Below, in pieces: positions 26,574-35,129 of a stretch of 64,000 bases of DNA. Every line of letters begins with the position of its first letter. The first letter of the stretch is position 1. Made by a program: the position numbers and the translations under genes. Origin of the DNA: Paraburkholderia sp. BL10I2N1 (GTDB lineage: Bacteria; Pseudomonadota; Gammaproteobacteria; Burkholderiales; Burkholderiaceae). Location of the stretch: NCBI RefSeq assembly GCF_004361815.1, contig NZ_SNWA01000002.1, forward strand, positions 1,860,001 to 1,924,000, written 5' to 3'. The notes beneath the pieces were generated by a model. It was given only the letters and a program-made list of their open reading frames with translations, was not told where the DNA came from and searched no databases.

Positions 26574-28835
26574 ATGATTCCTGACCGGCCCGACCTGCGT
26601 CACGCGAGCCGTCCTCCTTCGAACCGGCAAGGCGAAGCAGTATTTCCAACTGTTCCGGAACATCATTTCGCGGTCCGGCGCATCACGCTGATCATTCTGC
26701 TGATCGCGACCATCGTGCTGCCCTGTGTTTATGTGGCAGCGATGGCCTACAGCAACCTGAAGGCGCGCGAAGCCGAGGCAACCGATGCCGCGCTGCGCAC
26801 CGTTCGCGTCGCTGAAGAACACGCGCTGAAAGTCTTCGACATGAACGAAGCGCTCGATGCGCGCATCGTCGACCTCATCAAGAACCTCGACGACGACGCC
26901 ATTCGAGAAAACGAAGCCGACATTCATGAAAAGCTCCGGACGATGGGTGGCGGTTATCCGCAGGTCGCCGCGGTGTCGATTTTCGGGCGCGACGGCACAT
27001 TGCTCGCGAGCAGCCGGTTTTATCCGGCGCCGCGAATATCGATCGCCGAACGCGACGATTTCACCGGCGTGCGCGACAACAAGGCCATCGAACACATCTC
27101 GAAGGTGATGGCTGGCCACGTGGCGGGCGAGCTGGTTTTCAACACCGGCGTCGCACGGCACGACGCGAACGGCCAGTTTGCGGGCATCGTCTCGGTCGCC
27201 CTGCGGCCGACTTACTTCAGCGCTTTCTATCGCGAACTGCTCGGTGGCGAAGACGCCCCGATGACGCTCGGCCTCACGCGCTCCGACGGCGCCGTGCTCG
27301 CACGATTTCCGCCGAAGCCGCGCGAGGCCGCAACCGTTACACCGCACACCCCGTTCGCCGACGCACTGGCGGAAAGCCGCAGCGCCGGAGTCGTGCGAAT
27401 GCCCGCCGCCGGCAGCGACGGCAGCCTGATCCTGGCGTTTCGCCGTGTAGGTTCGTATCCGGTCTACGTATCGTGCGGATATCGGACGTCTGCAATTTGG
27501 GCAGACTGGTACCGCTATCTCGGCCTCCTGATCCTGTCGATGTTCACGCCGTCGATCGTGCTGTGGTGCGTGATCTGGCTGTCGCTCAAACGGCTCGGCG
27601 CCGAGGAAGAGGCGTGGGAACGCTGGCAGGCGGAAGCGTCGATGCGCCGGTCGATCGAATCCGCGTATCGGCAGTCGCGCAAGATGGAAGCGCTTGGAAA
27701 TCTGGTCGGCAGCGTCGCGCACGACTTCAACAACCTGCTGATGATCATTTCGACCAATGTGCAGATCGCCCGCCGGCGCGGCGCGCCTGGGCTCGACCGC
27801 GAGCTGTCGGCGGTGGAGCGGGCACTGAAGAGCGGCCAGTCGCTGACGCGGCAATTGCTCGGCGTCGCGCGCAAGCAGCCGCTACGCAACGAGACGATCG
27901 CCGTCGAGCGCTGGCTGTCGGCGTGCCGCGAGCTGCTGGACGCGTCGCTCGGGGCGAAGGTCGCGCTCGTGATCGACGTCGACGCCGGGGTCTGGCCGAT
28001 GAGGGTCGACGTCGCGGAATTCGAACTTGCCTTGATCAACATCGCTGTCAACGCGCGTGACGCGATGCCCAACGGCGGCCGCTTCACAGTGCGCGCCAGC
28101 AACATCACCTTCCGGCACGAAGACGGCATCCCGCTGACGGGCGATTTCGTGCAGCTGTCCCTCGAAGACACGGGTGTCGGGATGCCGTCCGAGGTGCTCG
28201 CGCGCGCGTTCGAACCACTCTTCACGACCAAGCCGAAGGGCATGGGCACCGGCCTCGGCCTGCCGCAAGTCTTCGCCTTCTGCGAACGCTCCGGCGGCCT
28301 TGCCGCCATCGACAGCGCGACAGGCGCGGGCACCTCGGTACGACTGTATTTGCCGCGTGCCGAAGGCGCGCCGGAAGCAGCGCGGCCCGTCGAACCGCGT
28401 ACCGAAGAGACGCCTGCTCCCAACGGGCTGCGCATCCTGCTGGTGGAAGACAACGAGGAAGTAGCGGCCGGCACCGAAGCGCTGCTACAGATGATGGGCC
28501 ACGAGGTGACCTGCGTGTTCAATGCCGACACCGCGATGCGGCTCTTCGACGACGCGCACGCGAAGGAGGCGAGCACTGGCGAACCATTGCCGTTCGATAT
28601 GGTGATCTCCGACGTGCACATGCCCGGCGCGATGAACGGCATCGATCTCGCGGAGGCGGTGCTGTCGTTCAGCCAGAAGCTGCCGGTGATACTCGTGACG
28701 GGCTACGCCGAAGAGCTGGAGCGTGCCCGTCACGTGGACGTGCGCGTCCTGTCAAAGCCGTTTGATATCGCCCTGCTCGACAAGATCCTTCAGACAATTC
28801 AGAGCGATCTCAAGTCGACCCAGCCTGCCGGGTAA
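26574..28835 (+). CDS. Membrane hybrid sensor histidine kinase
   Basis: A 753-residue protein. A membrane segment lies at about residues 36-56, a periplasmic Cache-like sensor at 60-310 (IFGRDGTLLASSRFYP, FNTGVARHDANGQFAGIVSVAL), and a second membrane segment near 322-342. The HisKA domain has the phosphorylatable His383 in GSVAHDFNNLL. The HATPase domain has NIAVNARDAM, DTGVGM and GTGLGLPQVF. A C-terminal receiver carries phospho-acceptor Asp680 (ISDVHMPG). The HDFNN box is typical of the blue-light/PAS-HK family, which often act without a separate regulator. It is a single gene with no cognate output gene nearby. Confidence 0.92.
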   Translation: MIPDRPDLRHASRPPSNRQGEAVFPTVPEHHFAVRRITLIILLIATIVLPCVYVAAMAYSNLKAREAEATDAALRTVRVAEEHALKVFDMNEALDARIVDLIKNLDDDAIRENEADIHEKLRTMGGGYPQVAAVSIFGRDGTLLASSRFYPAPRISIAERDDFTGVRDNKAIEHISKVMAGHVAGELVFNTGVARHDANGQFAGIVSVALRPTYFSAFYRELLGGEDAPMTLGLTRSDGAVLARFPPKPREAATVTPHTPFADALAESRSAGVVRMPAAGSDGSLILAFRRVGSYPVYVSCGYRTSAIWADWYRYLGLLILSMFTPSIVLWCVIWLSLKRLGAEEEAWERWQAEASMRRSIESAYRQSRKMEALGNLVGSVAHDFNNLLMIISTNVQIARRRGAPGLDRELSAVERALKSGQSLTRQLLGVARKQPLRNETIAVERWLSACRELLDASLGAKVALVIDVDAGVWPMRVDVAEFELALINIAVNARDAMPNGGRFTVRASNITFRHEDGIPLTGDFVQLSLEDTGVGMPSEVLARAFEPLFTTKPKGMGTGLGLPQVFAFCERSGGLAAIDSATGAGTSVRLYLPRAEGAPEAARPVEPRTEETPAPNGLRILLVEDNEEVAAGTEALLQMMGHEVTCVFNADTAMRLFDDAHAKEASTGEPLPFDMVISDVHMPGAMNGIDLAEAVLSFSQKLPVILVTGYAEELERARHVDVRVLSKPFDIALLDKILQTIQSDLKSTQPAG

Positions 28836-29081
28836 CTTCCGGCTTCCCGGCGCACGTCTACCGCACACCTCGAATTACCTGACGCTTGTAAAAGCGCGCC
28901 GGCAGAGAAGCGGCCGCGCTGCAACCCGTCGTGCCGATTGCATGAGCGGAAAGGCTCCACGTGCCAACCCGGCGAGTCCGGCATGATCGTTGCGGTTACC
29001 TGATCGATTGGACGGCGGCGTGTTGACGCGTCGCCCGGTCCGGATCCACCGGACCGATCTGACGAAATCGAGGAGGCGACC

Positions 29082-30125
29082 ATGCAATACACCGTGATCG
29101 GGTTATTTGACACCTACGCTCTAGCAGAAGGCGCACGAGACACACTCGTTCAGACCGGGTTCCCCCGTGCCGCGATCGAACTTCAGGCGAATCCCGAGCC
29201 GCCGCCCGCTGCAGGCGTGAATCCGGACACCAATCCGGAAGCCGGCAGCCACGGCTTCATGATCAACATCGAGCGCTTCTTTGCGAACCTGTTCGCATCG
29301 GGACCGCGCCCCGAAGACGGCGTACGCTACACGGAAGCCGTCAGACGGGGCGCAGTGCTGGTGCGCGTGAGCGTGGCGAGCGAAGCTCACGCCGAACTGG
29401 CCCGCCACACGCTGGCGAATCTCGGCGCCACGGACATCTGCGAACGCCCGCCCAGCTGGGATTCGCCGATAGGATACCCAGACGATGGCCGCGAGCGTTC
29501 GATGCTTGATGAGCTGGGTATAGGCGCGACTGCGTCCGTCCCGCCCACTGTGCGACGCTCGTATGAATCTGTTTCGGCGGTGTCCCGACCGATACACGAT
29601 CCTCTTTCATCTGTTCCCCCGGTTCCTCCTGCGACCACCCGACAGCCGCTGGATCTGCTCGATCCCGATGATCGGCGCAATGCTGTGGAACCGGTGCGAG
29701 TCGAGCCTCGCGAACTGCCCCCCGTTCGCCCTGCAACGCAGATGGATCAGCCTGCTGCAAGGGCTGTCGCGACTGCGGCAGCGCCTGGATCCGGTGCGTA
29801 CATGGCGCCCCCTGCGCCACCTGCGGGCAGTGGCGGCATCGGTGCGCCGATCCCCGATGAGTTCCTCGAGTACGAAGAGGATTTCCGCGGTCACTACGAC
29901 GAGCAATACGCCAAAGAGGGGGCTCGCTACGAAGACTATTCGGGCGCGTATCTCTATGGCGCGAAGATGGGACAGGACGCACGCTACCGCGATCGACCTT
30001 GGGATGACGTCGAGCCGGAAGCACGCCGTGACTGGGAAGCCATGCCTCAAGGCGATACGTGGGAGCGCTTCAAGGCCGCCATCCGCCATGGCTGGGACCG
30101 CGTGACGGGCCACCATCACGTGTGA
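29082..30125 (+). CDS. YflT-like stress protein with long disordered middle
   Basis: A 347-residue protein. Residues 1-125 resemble the general-stress 17M/YflT domain (YTVIGLFDTYALAEGARDTL, GAVLVRVSVASEAHAELARHTL). Residues about 130-255 are Pro/Ala-rich and should be disordered. Residues 256-347 form a charged, Tyr-rich segment (YDEQYAKEGARYEDYSGAYL, RPWDDVEPEARRDW, TWERFKAAIRHGWDRV) that I know from other beta-proteobacterial stress proteins. There is no signal peptide. AGGAGG precedes the ATG. Role unknown; envelope or osmotic stress is a guess. Confidence 0.75.
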   Translation: MQYTVIGLFDTYALAEGARDTLVQTGFPRAAIELQANPEPPPAAGVNPDTNPEAGSHGFMINIERFFANLFASGPRPEDGVRYTEAVRRGAVLVRVSVASEAHAELARHTLANLGATDICERPPSWDSPIGYPDDGRERSMLDELGIGATASVPPTVRRSYESVSAVSRPIHDPLSSVPPVPPATTRQPLDLLDPDDRRNAVEPVRVEPRELPPVRPATQMDQPAARAVATAAAPGSGAYMAPPAPPAGSGGIGAPIPDEFLEYEEDFRGHYDEQYAKEGARYEDYSGAYLYGAKMGQDARYRDRPWDDVEPEARRDWEAMPQGDTWERFKAAIRHGWDRVTGHHHV

Positions 30126-30239
30126 TCGCAGAACGTTGCGAAGGGACTGACTGTGGGACAGACCGCGCTTCCTCGCCGGCGTAAGCTCGCAGGATCAGGC
30201 GCGATCTGCGGTTTATCGCATGTAGCGGCTCGTGCGGAT

Positions 30240-30797
30240 TTATCGCGTGCCGCCGTGTGTTTTGACCCAGGTGACATAACGATCGACGAACGACTGCAAA
30301 AATTTTCGCGTGTCGTCGTTCACGATCTTGCCTGCTTCGTCGATCGCCGCGGCGTTGTGCTTGATGAACATTTCCGGCTGGCCGAGCGTTGCTACATCGA
30401 GATAGGCGAGCACGTTGCGCAAATGCTGCTGCGCGAGAGCCGTGCCGGTTGCGCCCGGCGATGTTCCGGCTACGGTGCCGGGTTTATTACCCCACACGCT
30501 TTTACCCTACGGACGCGACCCCCAGTCCAGCGCGTTCTTCAGTACACCCGGCATCGACCGGTTGTATTCGGGCGTTACGAACAGCAAACCGTCGGCGGAT
30601 TCGATTTTCTTTTTGCACTCGACGGCGACCGCCGGAAAATCGGCGTCGTAGTCCTGACTGTAAAGCGGCAACGATCCGATATCGACAGAATCGAAGGAAA
30701 AATCCGCGGGGGCAAGCGAGGTCAACGCCTTCGCGAGCTGTCTGTTAGTCGAGTCGCGACGCAGGCTGCCGACGATAACCGCGATTTGATAGGCCAT
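30240..30797 (-). pseudogene. NADPH-dependent FMN reductase interrupted by an in-frame TAG
   Basis: The frame encodes a flavodoxin-like reductase: IAVIVGSLRRDSTNRQLAKAL (FMN phosphate loop), LYSQDY and LLFVTPEYNRSMPGVLKNALDWGSRP. A TAG at 30507-30509 interrupts it, and the same frame continues with GKSVWGNKPGTVAGTSPGATGTALAQQHLR to a normal end. Intact relatives have a residue such as Tyr at the stop position, so a single TAC/TAT to TAG change is the simplest cause. The 96-residue N-terminal fragment would lack part of the fold. Confidence 0.85.
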
Positions 30798-31348
30798 ATT
30801 CGTTTCCTCAGTTTGTGCGCATAAAGTGCGAAAGGGTCCAAAGTGACAATCATAGGCGGTCGAAGCGTCGCGCTACTTGCCAGGATCAAAAATCGGCCGG
30901 GCGCGTCGCAGTTCACAAAATATGCACTGCGGCATCGACGAAGAGTGTGTCTGGGTCGCACCGTGCGCAGCCGGTGGACAACTTCGCCAACACTAAAGAT
31001 ATCCACAGATTCGTTGAATAACCTTGTGGATAAGTGCCCTCCAAACCTTGCCAGTCAAGGCGCGCTCTCGGCATATCTTCCTGGCTGCAGCCGCCTTCCG
31101 GCCGTTAGCCTCGCCGAACAGCCCCCGCAAAGCGCCGACGTTACAACTTAAATCTGAACTCGCCACAGGCCGTGTCATCGAACTTTTAATGCATCGATAG
31201 TCGAGGGGACGCGGGACAGTTCCCCTCGCAAACTGCAGACGTGTTGTGACCGGACAGTGCTGCCCAGCCTCAGTACGGTTTCCCGGAGGGCTCGACCACG
31301 ACACAAAACTATGCAGGCAGATCACACGACGAAGCCGTCGCGGCGCGC
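30798..31348. other. Gene-free stretch with DnaA-box-like motifs
   Basis: No supported gene. A perfect TTATCCACA-type DnaA box lies on the minus strand at 31025-31033. ATATCCACA is at 30999-31007, and a weaker TTGTCCACC is on the minus strand at 30973-30981. The parS-like palindrome is at the left end. From 31247 the frame of the following small gene is already open, but without a start codon. Confidence 0.45.
30811..30826. promoter_or_regulatory. parS-like palindrome, degenerate
   Basis: GTTTGTGCGCATAAAG matches 14 of 16 bases of the perfect site at 37299 (GTTTATGCGCATAAAC). It lies about 6.5 kb left of parA and could be a weak ParB-binding site or a chance match. Confidence 0.4.
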
Positions 31349-31504
31349 ATGGACAAGAAACAAAAAGCGCAGGAACAGGCTGGCGGCGATATGCCAATCG
31401 AAGGCACGGAAGCCGACGCGCAACACAGTTGCGGCGAACTGTCCGAAAAGGGCAAGCAGGTCTGGCGGCAGGGTAGTGGACTCAACGGTGGCGGCAAAAT
31501 CTGA
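31349..31504 (+). CDS. Small hydrophilic hypothetical protein
   Basis: A 51-residue reading frame from ATG 31349 (MDKKQKAQEQAGGDMPIEG) ending GLNGGGKI. The same frame is open and protein-like for another 34 codons upstream (FPEGSTTTQNYAGRSHDEAV) to a TGA at 31244, but that part has no start codon. This suggests either a lost start or a truncated longer gene. It is rich in Gln, Glu, Lys and Gly, with one Cys. No family recognised and no clear ribosome-binding site. Confidence 0.45.
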   Translation: MDKKQKAQEQAGGDMPIEGTEADAQHSCGELSEKGKQVWRQGSGLNGGGKI

Positions 31505-31605
31505 GACGTCGTCGCCTTTCCCGATCATGTAGCTTCGAGCCTGACTGGCTGTATGAATCCGGTCAACGTGACGCCGACCGGCAATCGTCAACAACAGGAG
31601 GCCAT

Positions 31606-31776
31606 ATGGCTTACCGACCCGAAGCAACCCGCCCGCTACGCGATAGACGCATTGAGTACACCATTGCAGATGACGCACGCGCGGAACGCCGCAAACAGGA
31701 TGCGGTACATATCGATTCAACTGCAGGAAAGTGGCGTTATCGCCCGGTTCCCGCCACGCCGAAGATGCCTGAATAA
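31606..31776 (+). CDS. Small basic hypothetical protein
   Basis: A 56-residue protein MAYRPEATRPLRDRRIEYTI, ending PVPATPKMPE. The ATG at 31606 has a perfect AGGAGG four to five bases upstream, which is the strongest evidence that it is translated. It is rich in Arg and has a charged middle (ADDARAERRKQD). No family recognised. Confidence 0.6.
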   Translation: MAYRPEATRPLRDRRIEYTIADDARAERRKQDAVHIDSTAGKWRYRPVPATPKMPE

Positions 31777-31813
31777 CCCAACACGTTCTTCGGCTGGTCC
31801 GGCGACGCGATGC

Positions 31814-32059
31814 TTACTCAGGAAACGCGATGTCCGCGTCGACCAGTTGCCAGCCATACGCTTCGGCGTAGTGCTGTGCCTCGACGGCGCTAGCGAAAAG
31901 CGGCATGTCCGCGCGTCCCTGAAAGGGGTAGATGATCCGCTTGTCGCTCAGGCGGATGACCTTCAGGGTCGGCACGGTCCCGCTCGACGTCCGGCATGAC
32001 GAAGCCGCTACGTTGTAATCCGCGCGCGTAATTTCGCGCGCGATCCGATTGTGCTGCAT
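31814..32059 (-). CDS. Small conserved hypothetical protein (DUF6723-like)
   Basis: An 81-residue protein. The pattern LKVIRLSDKRIIYPFQGRAD and, near the C-terminus, AEAYGWQLVDADIAFPE resembles a small Burkholderia family that I recall as DUF6723; the name is from memory and not certain. The start at 32059 follows GGGGAGAG. There is no signal peptide or membrane segment. Function unknown. Confidence 0.65.
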   Translation of the reverse strand: MQHNRIAREITRADYNVAASSCRTSSGTVPTLKVIRLSDKRIIYPFQGRADMPLFASAVEAQHYAEAYGWQLVDADIAFPE

Positions 32060-32119
32060 CAATCTCTCCCCAAGGTGGATAAAGGCCCTGCATTCAAGCC
32101 ATCATCCATCGTAGCTCGT

Positions 32120-32404
32120 TCAAAGTCCGACAATCGACTGCCCTGCAATCTGTCCGTCGATCACGCGCTCAGCGTAACTCGCAGACGCCCGACGCGCTTC
32201 CCCAGCAGCCCGGAACGGCACAGGACTCGAAACACGAAATACGCGACTGGCGGTCAACGTATCGTCGTCACCGCGTCGGCAGATTCGCACGGCAGCGTCG
32301 AAGCCGTTGTCATAGTGGCGTGAACCGTCGTCGCCGCGCGGCTGATGCGGATAGACGAGCGGGTAAATCTCGAGACCCCGGTAACTTCTGACGGTGTTGT
32401 CCAT
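32120..32404 (-). CDS. Small conserved hypothetical protein
   Basis: A 94-residue protein starting MDNTVRSYRGLEIYPLVYPH at 32404, with GGAGTCATC directly upstream. It contains the motif YDNGFDAAVRICRRGDDD and a C-terminal ASYAERVIDGQIAG. The frame extends upstream without a better start. It runs in the same direction as the neighbouring small gene at 31814. I believe similar proteins are common in Burkholderia, but I cannot name a family or function. Confidence 0.6.
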   Translation of the reverse strand: MDNTVRSYRGLEIYPLVYPHQPRGDDGSRHYDNGFDAAVRICRRGDDDTLTASRVFRVSSPVPFRAAGEARRASASYAERVIDGQIAGQSIVGL

Positions 32405-33383
32405 GATGACTCCAGTGATTGTTTTCGCTGTGAGTAGACGAGAACGGCAACATACCGAACGCGTGAGAGACACAGCGACGATGGCGGGCGCGCGAATAGC
32501 GTCGGGCAGATAATCCGCTCGATCCGTCATGGCGTCTTTGTGTAATAGCAGACCCGTTTGAATACGAGCCACTGGGGGAACGAAAAAATCGTGTTCGATC
32601 TTGGGAGCGTCGATACGCGAAGCTTTTCGCTTCATCGCACGAGCGATCGACGGAGGGAAAGCGGGACAGCCCACTGTAACACGTGTGGCCTGCAGGCAGT
32701 CAGATCCTTTCGGATCGCTCACGACCAGACGGCAAAACGAAAAAGGGCGCCCACGCATGGACCCGCTTTCTTCTGTCGGTTCATCGTCGAGTTGTGGGGA
32801 TCTGTTGCGATCGATGGACAAAGGATAGATACGCAGTGTCTACTTAATAATAGCGATATCCCCAAGATATTTTTTCGATTCTAGTAATAATTGAATCGAT
32901 AACTCTGCATGCTCCTGATGCCGGCCAGCTCGCTCCTTATGTGTCATGACCGCTTCCAGGGGCTGGGATCGGCATGGTGGACCGCGCCGCGACGGTTACG
33001 AAACAAGCAATAATTAGTGGCGCCGCGAATCTTGACGACGGCGACCGTCCACGAAATCTGCAACCGCGTTGTCATAAATCCATCGATCGTCCGACTCATC
33101 CCAATTGAGTGGGTCGTGTCGTAACGCAACGGGAAGGCACAATTCCCGTTCGCGTCTCGGAAAACGTGCGAGAGAATGACTGGCTGACGAGCCCGAGCCG
33201 ACACCACCCAACAATGAACATGATCGATCGTCCACCCTGCAACCATCGCGACCATGCGACCACTTCGACGAGCGCTGGACGTTACACCCGGGAGCACACG
33301 ACGCGTGCGCCTGAAGAGTCCCGTTCCGGTTCCCGCTGGGCAACCAGGTTGTGGCTTTGGGCCACCTGCCAACGGTGGCTCGC
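32405..33383. other. Nearly 1 kb without a supported gene
   Basis: Frames here have poor codon structure on both strands. An AT-rich patch around 32840-32900 contains an inverted repeat (TCGATTC at 32875-32881 and GAATCGA at 32893-32899). A minus-strand frame at about 32944-33180 looks weakly protein-like but has no start or match I recognise. It may be decayed DNA. Confidence 0.4.
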
Positions 33384-33992
33384 ATGACGACGGCATCACG
33401 TCCCGCGTTGGACGATCCCGTCTATCTGACAAAGCTTCGGCGCGACCTGTTGCGCTTCGCCCGTCTGCAGCTGCGCGACGCGGCTGCGGCCGAAGACGCG
33501 GTCCAGGAAGCACTCGCCGCGGCGTGGACGCAGGCCGACCGCTTTTCGGCGCAGTCGGAGCACAAGACGTGGGTGTTCGGAATCCTGCGCCACAAGCTGG
33601 TCGACACGCTGCGGGCAAGACAACGCACCGTCAACCTGTCGGCGCTCGAATCGGAACCCGACGAAGAATCGCTGCTGGACCGCGAACTGTTCAAGGACAA
33701 CGGTCACTGGTCGTCGCAGGCGAAGCCGCGACCATGGCCGACGCCCGAAACAGCGTTGCGTCAGCAGCAGTTCTGGCAGTTGTTCGAGATGTGCCTCGAA
33801 CACTTGCCGGAGCACATCGGACGCGTATTCATGATGCGGGAGTTTCTCGATCTGGAGACCACCGATATCTGCACCGAACTCGGCATGACCCCGAATCATT
33901 GCAGCGTTCTGATCTACCGCGCGCGGTTGCGGCTACGCACGTGCCTGAGCGAGAAGGGCTTTTCCAGCGAGGATGCGAATGGGGAAGTGTAA
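33384..33992 (+). CDS. ECF RNA polymerase sigma factor
   Basis: A 202-residue ECF-type sigma factor. Region 2 at about residues 14-80 has LTKLRRDLLRFARLQLRDAA, AEDAVQEALAAAW and HKTWVFGILRHKLVDTLR. A linker with ESEPDEESLLDRELFKDNG follows. Region 4 at 130-190 has LPEHIGRVFMMREFLDLETT and PNHCSVLIYRARLRLRTCL. The start at 33384 (MTTASRPALDDP) gives a normal N-terminus. It overlaps the small zinc-finger gene by 14 bases, the classic arrangement of an ECF sigma and its anti-sigma partner. Confidence 0.92.
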   Translation: MTTASRPALDDPVYLTKLRRDLLRFARLQLRDAAAAEDAVQEALAAAWTQADRFSAQSEHKTWVFGILRHKLVDTLRARQRTVNLSALESEPDEESLLDRELFKDNGHWSSQAKPRPWPTPETALRQQQFWQLFEMCLEHLPEHIGRVFMMREFLDLETTDICTELGMTPNHCSVLIYRARLRLRTCLSEKGFSSEDANGEV

Positions 33993-34182
33993 GAACATCA
34001 CGCGCCTGCTTTCCGACGCGCTCGACCGGCCATTGACGGTTGGAGAATGGGTCTCCATCCGGCTTCATCTGCCTACGTGCAGCGGCTGCCGCAACTACCG
34101 CAAGCAGATCAGCCTGCTGCGCATGGCATCGCGCGAAGCCAGCGGCATCGCACGCACCGGTGAGACCGACGGTGACGAATGA
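33979..34182 (+). CDS. Small zinc-finger (zf-HC2) putative anti-sigma protein
   Basis: A 67-residue protein MGKCKNITRLLSDALDRPL with the HxxxCxxC motif in HLPTCSGC, as in anti-sigma zf-HC2 proteins. It has no membrane segment, so it would be a soluble regulator. ATG 33979 is preferred over 33973 because GAGG lies eight bases upstream. It is translationally coupled to the ECF sigma gene, whose activity it probably controls. Confidence 0.85.
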   Translation: MGKCKNITRLLSDALDRPLTVGEWVSIRLHLPTCSGCRNYRKQISLLRMASREASGIARTGETDGDE

Positions 34183-34195
34183 CGCGCCGCGTGCA

Positions 34196-34486
34196 TCAAC
34201 GCTCACCGGGCGGCTTCGAGCGATATCGCTCGAAGAAGCGCGCGTGAGACGCTTCGTCGATGTGGATGTCATGGCGGTCTTCGCTCGCGGGATGTTTCGC
34301 GAGCATCGCTTTCGGACGGATCGGCCGGGGCTGGAAATTGCCGCCGCAGTTTGGGCATACGTTGCGCAGTAGCGTCAGCGCGCAGACTTCGCAGAACGTG
34401 CATACGTAACTGCAGATCATCGCGTCCGGTGCGTTAGCCGGCAGCGATTTGCCACAGCCTTCGCAGGAGCGTCTGAGTTCGAGCAT
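34196..34486 (-). CDS. DUF1272 zinc-binding protein
   Basis: A 96-residue protein beginning MLELRRSCEGCGKSLPANAP, with SYVCTFCEVCALTLLRNVCPNCGG. That is at least six Cys in CxxC pairs, typical of DUF1272. The start at 34486 has GGAG ten bases upstream. The family is longer here than usual because of a His/Arg-rich tail (HDIHIDEASHARFFERYR). It converges with the anti-sigma gene, 13 bases apart. Function unknown. Confidence 0.85.
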   Translation of the reverse strand: MLELRRSCEGCGKSLPANAPDAMICSYVCTFCEVCALTLLRNVCPNCGGNFQPRPIRPKAMLAKHPASEDRHDIHIDEASHARFFERYRSKPPGER

Positions 34487-35129
34487 CGCAGGGCTCCTGC
34501 ATGGTGAACAGAAAGCGCGACTGCGTGAACGCAGTTCACGCCTCGTCGACTGGTTCAGTCTAGCGGCGTTGCGTGTCTGCGATGCGCCAGTCATCGTTCA
34601 ATTGCTGCCAGGCAGCCGCTCGAACTTTCTTGTGGTTATTTTTGTCACGCAGCGGGCGGCCTGACATTCGGGCTGTGGACTGCCGGTCAGGCCAGCGCGC
34701 CCCACACGACGAACGTCACGCGAGGCCCACCACCGAGACGATCGTCTGCAGGATCGACCAGACGAATACCGTCTGCTTCAGTTGCGAGCCAAAGTACTCG
34801 CGAACCATCCAGAAGCCCGCGTCGTTCACGTGGCAGAAAAAGACAGAGCCCGCGCCGATCGCAAGCGCCAGCAGCGAATTGTGCGTCGCGCTCAGACACG
34901 CGGAGGGCGGATCAGGTCGATTGTAGCGGACACTGAATACAACGACATCGAGGCTGCCCGGCGCGTGCGAAATAACCGACGTGCTGTTCGAGCGCGCAAT
35001 GCCTCGCGCGCGCGGCGAGATCCGTGATTTGCTTATGCGAATCCATCGGTTCGCTTTTCGCTGCACGCGCCTTATCGTTGGGCGCAAGCGGGCCGCTTCG
35101 CGTCCGTCCCAACTTCGAAGTCATCGCTT
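34487..35129. other. Stretch without intact genes
   Basis: Apart from the permease remnant at 34716-34886, no supported coding sequence was found. The last ~200 bases should contain the promoter for the sulfonate-binding protein gene. Confidence 0.45.
34716..34886 (-). pseudogene. C-terminal remnant of a GntP-family gluconate permease
   Basis: The frame reads HNSLLALAIGAGSVFFCHVN then DAGFWMVREYFGSQLKQTV, which are the last conserved helices of Gnt/H+ symporters (GAGS...HVNDAGFW signature). Only about 57 residues of a roughly 440-residue protein remain, and nothing upstream resembles the rest. It is a deletion scar, not a gene. Confidence 0.75.

Noticed and set aside
26565..27854. A 429-codon frame opposite the hybrid kinase
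   Set aside because: Antisense shadow with Arg-rich, low-complexity product.
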